DNA of 64,000 nucleotides from Carnobacterium jeotgali MS3 (lineage in GTDB: Bacteria; Bacillota; Bacilli; Lactobacillales; Carnobacteriaceae), in contig NZ_JQNF01000010.1 of NCBI RefSeq assembly GCF_000745125.1, positions 372,001 through 436,000 of the forward strand, read 5' to 3'. The notes below the pieces were generated by a model, which was not told the DNA's origin, made no database searches, and saw only the letters and a program-made list of their open reading frames with translations. How positions within the stretch are numbered: the first letter of the stretch is position 1; each line of letters opens with the position of its first letter. The translations under genes and the position numbers were made by a program. Shown in pieces: positions 63,987 through 64,000 of the stretch.

Positions 63987-64000
63987 AAAATAACCTCCTC

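Overview
The window looks like chromosomal DNA of a low-GC Gram-positive lactic acid bacterium of the Lactobacillales. The combination of a galacto-N-biose-type PTS cluster, a Leloir gal operon, a short-chain acyl-CoA (beta-oxidation-type) operon and a LytST/CstA unit fits a Carnobacterium-like genome. The genus is an inference from gene content, not proven. There are no rRNA, tRNA, CRISPR, phage or intact insertion-sequence genes. About 55 protein genes are present, and most transcription units end in strong hairpins with A/T flanks.

Left part (1-17.4 kb): a cut-off M20 amidohydrolase gene; an AraC regulator fused to a glycosidase-like domain; then a metal/redox block with a His-rich Crp/Fnr regulator, Dps, a P1B ATPase with a CPG motif, two free-standing CxxC heavy-metal-domain proteins and an Lgt between them. 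Two Fnr-type boxes sit exactly 41.5 bp upstream of the inferred starts of transcription of the two CxxC genes, which suggests the neighbouring Crp/Fnr protein activates them. Next come a heterodimeric ABC exporter, an ArsR regulator with a CoA-disulfide reductase/rhodanese fusion and a well-defined promoter/operator, topoisomerase III, and an unrecognised 261-residue protein.

Middle part (17.6-32.3 kb): a LacX-like epimerase; an AraC-led operon with three different Gfo/Idh/MocA oxidoreductases and a TIM-barrel isomerase, a candidate redox route for an unknown sugar or glycoside; a galactitol-type PTS with its PRD regulator; an aldo/keto reductase; a decayed GH43 glycosidase; DegV; and a TPM-domain membrane protein.

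Galactose part (32.4-47.2 kb): GH35 beta-galactosidase, mannose-family PTS (B, C, D, A), AgaS, NagA and LacD in one operon, divergent from a GntR regulator, with a cre site and inverted operators. This layout matches known galacto-N-biose/lacto-N-biose operons. GalK, GalE, GalT, GalM and a LacI-type regulator follow and would process the galactose released.

Right part (47.2-64 kb): thiolase, acyl-CoA dehydrogenase, 3-hydroxyacyl-CoA dehydrogenase, enoyl-CoA hydratase and a CoA-transferase under a LysR gene; a second acyl-CoA dehydrogenase and a metallo-hydrolase. All three units carry cre-like sites. Then come a ketopantoate-reductase-like protein paired with an orphan PTS-EIIC-like membrane protein, a CstA-type transporter with a leader hairpin, its LytS/LytR two-component system, and a small HTH/DUF2975 pair at the edge.
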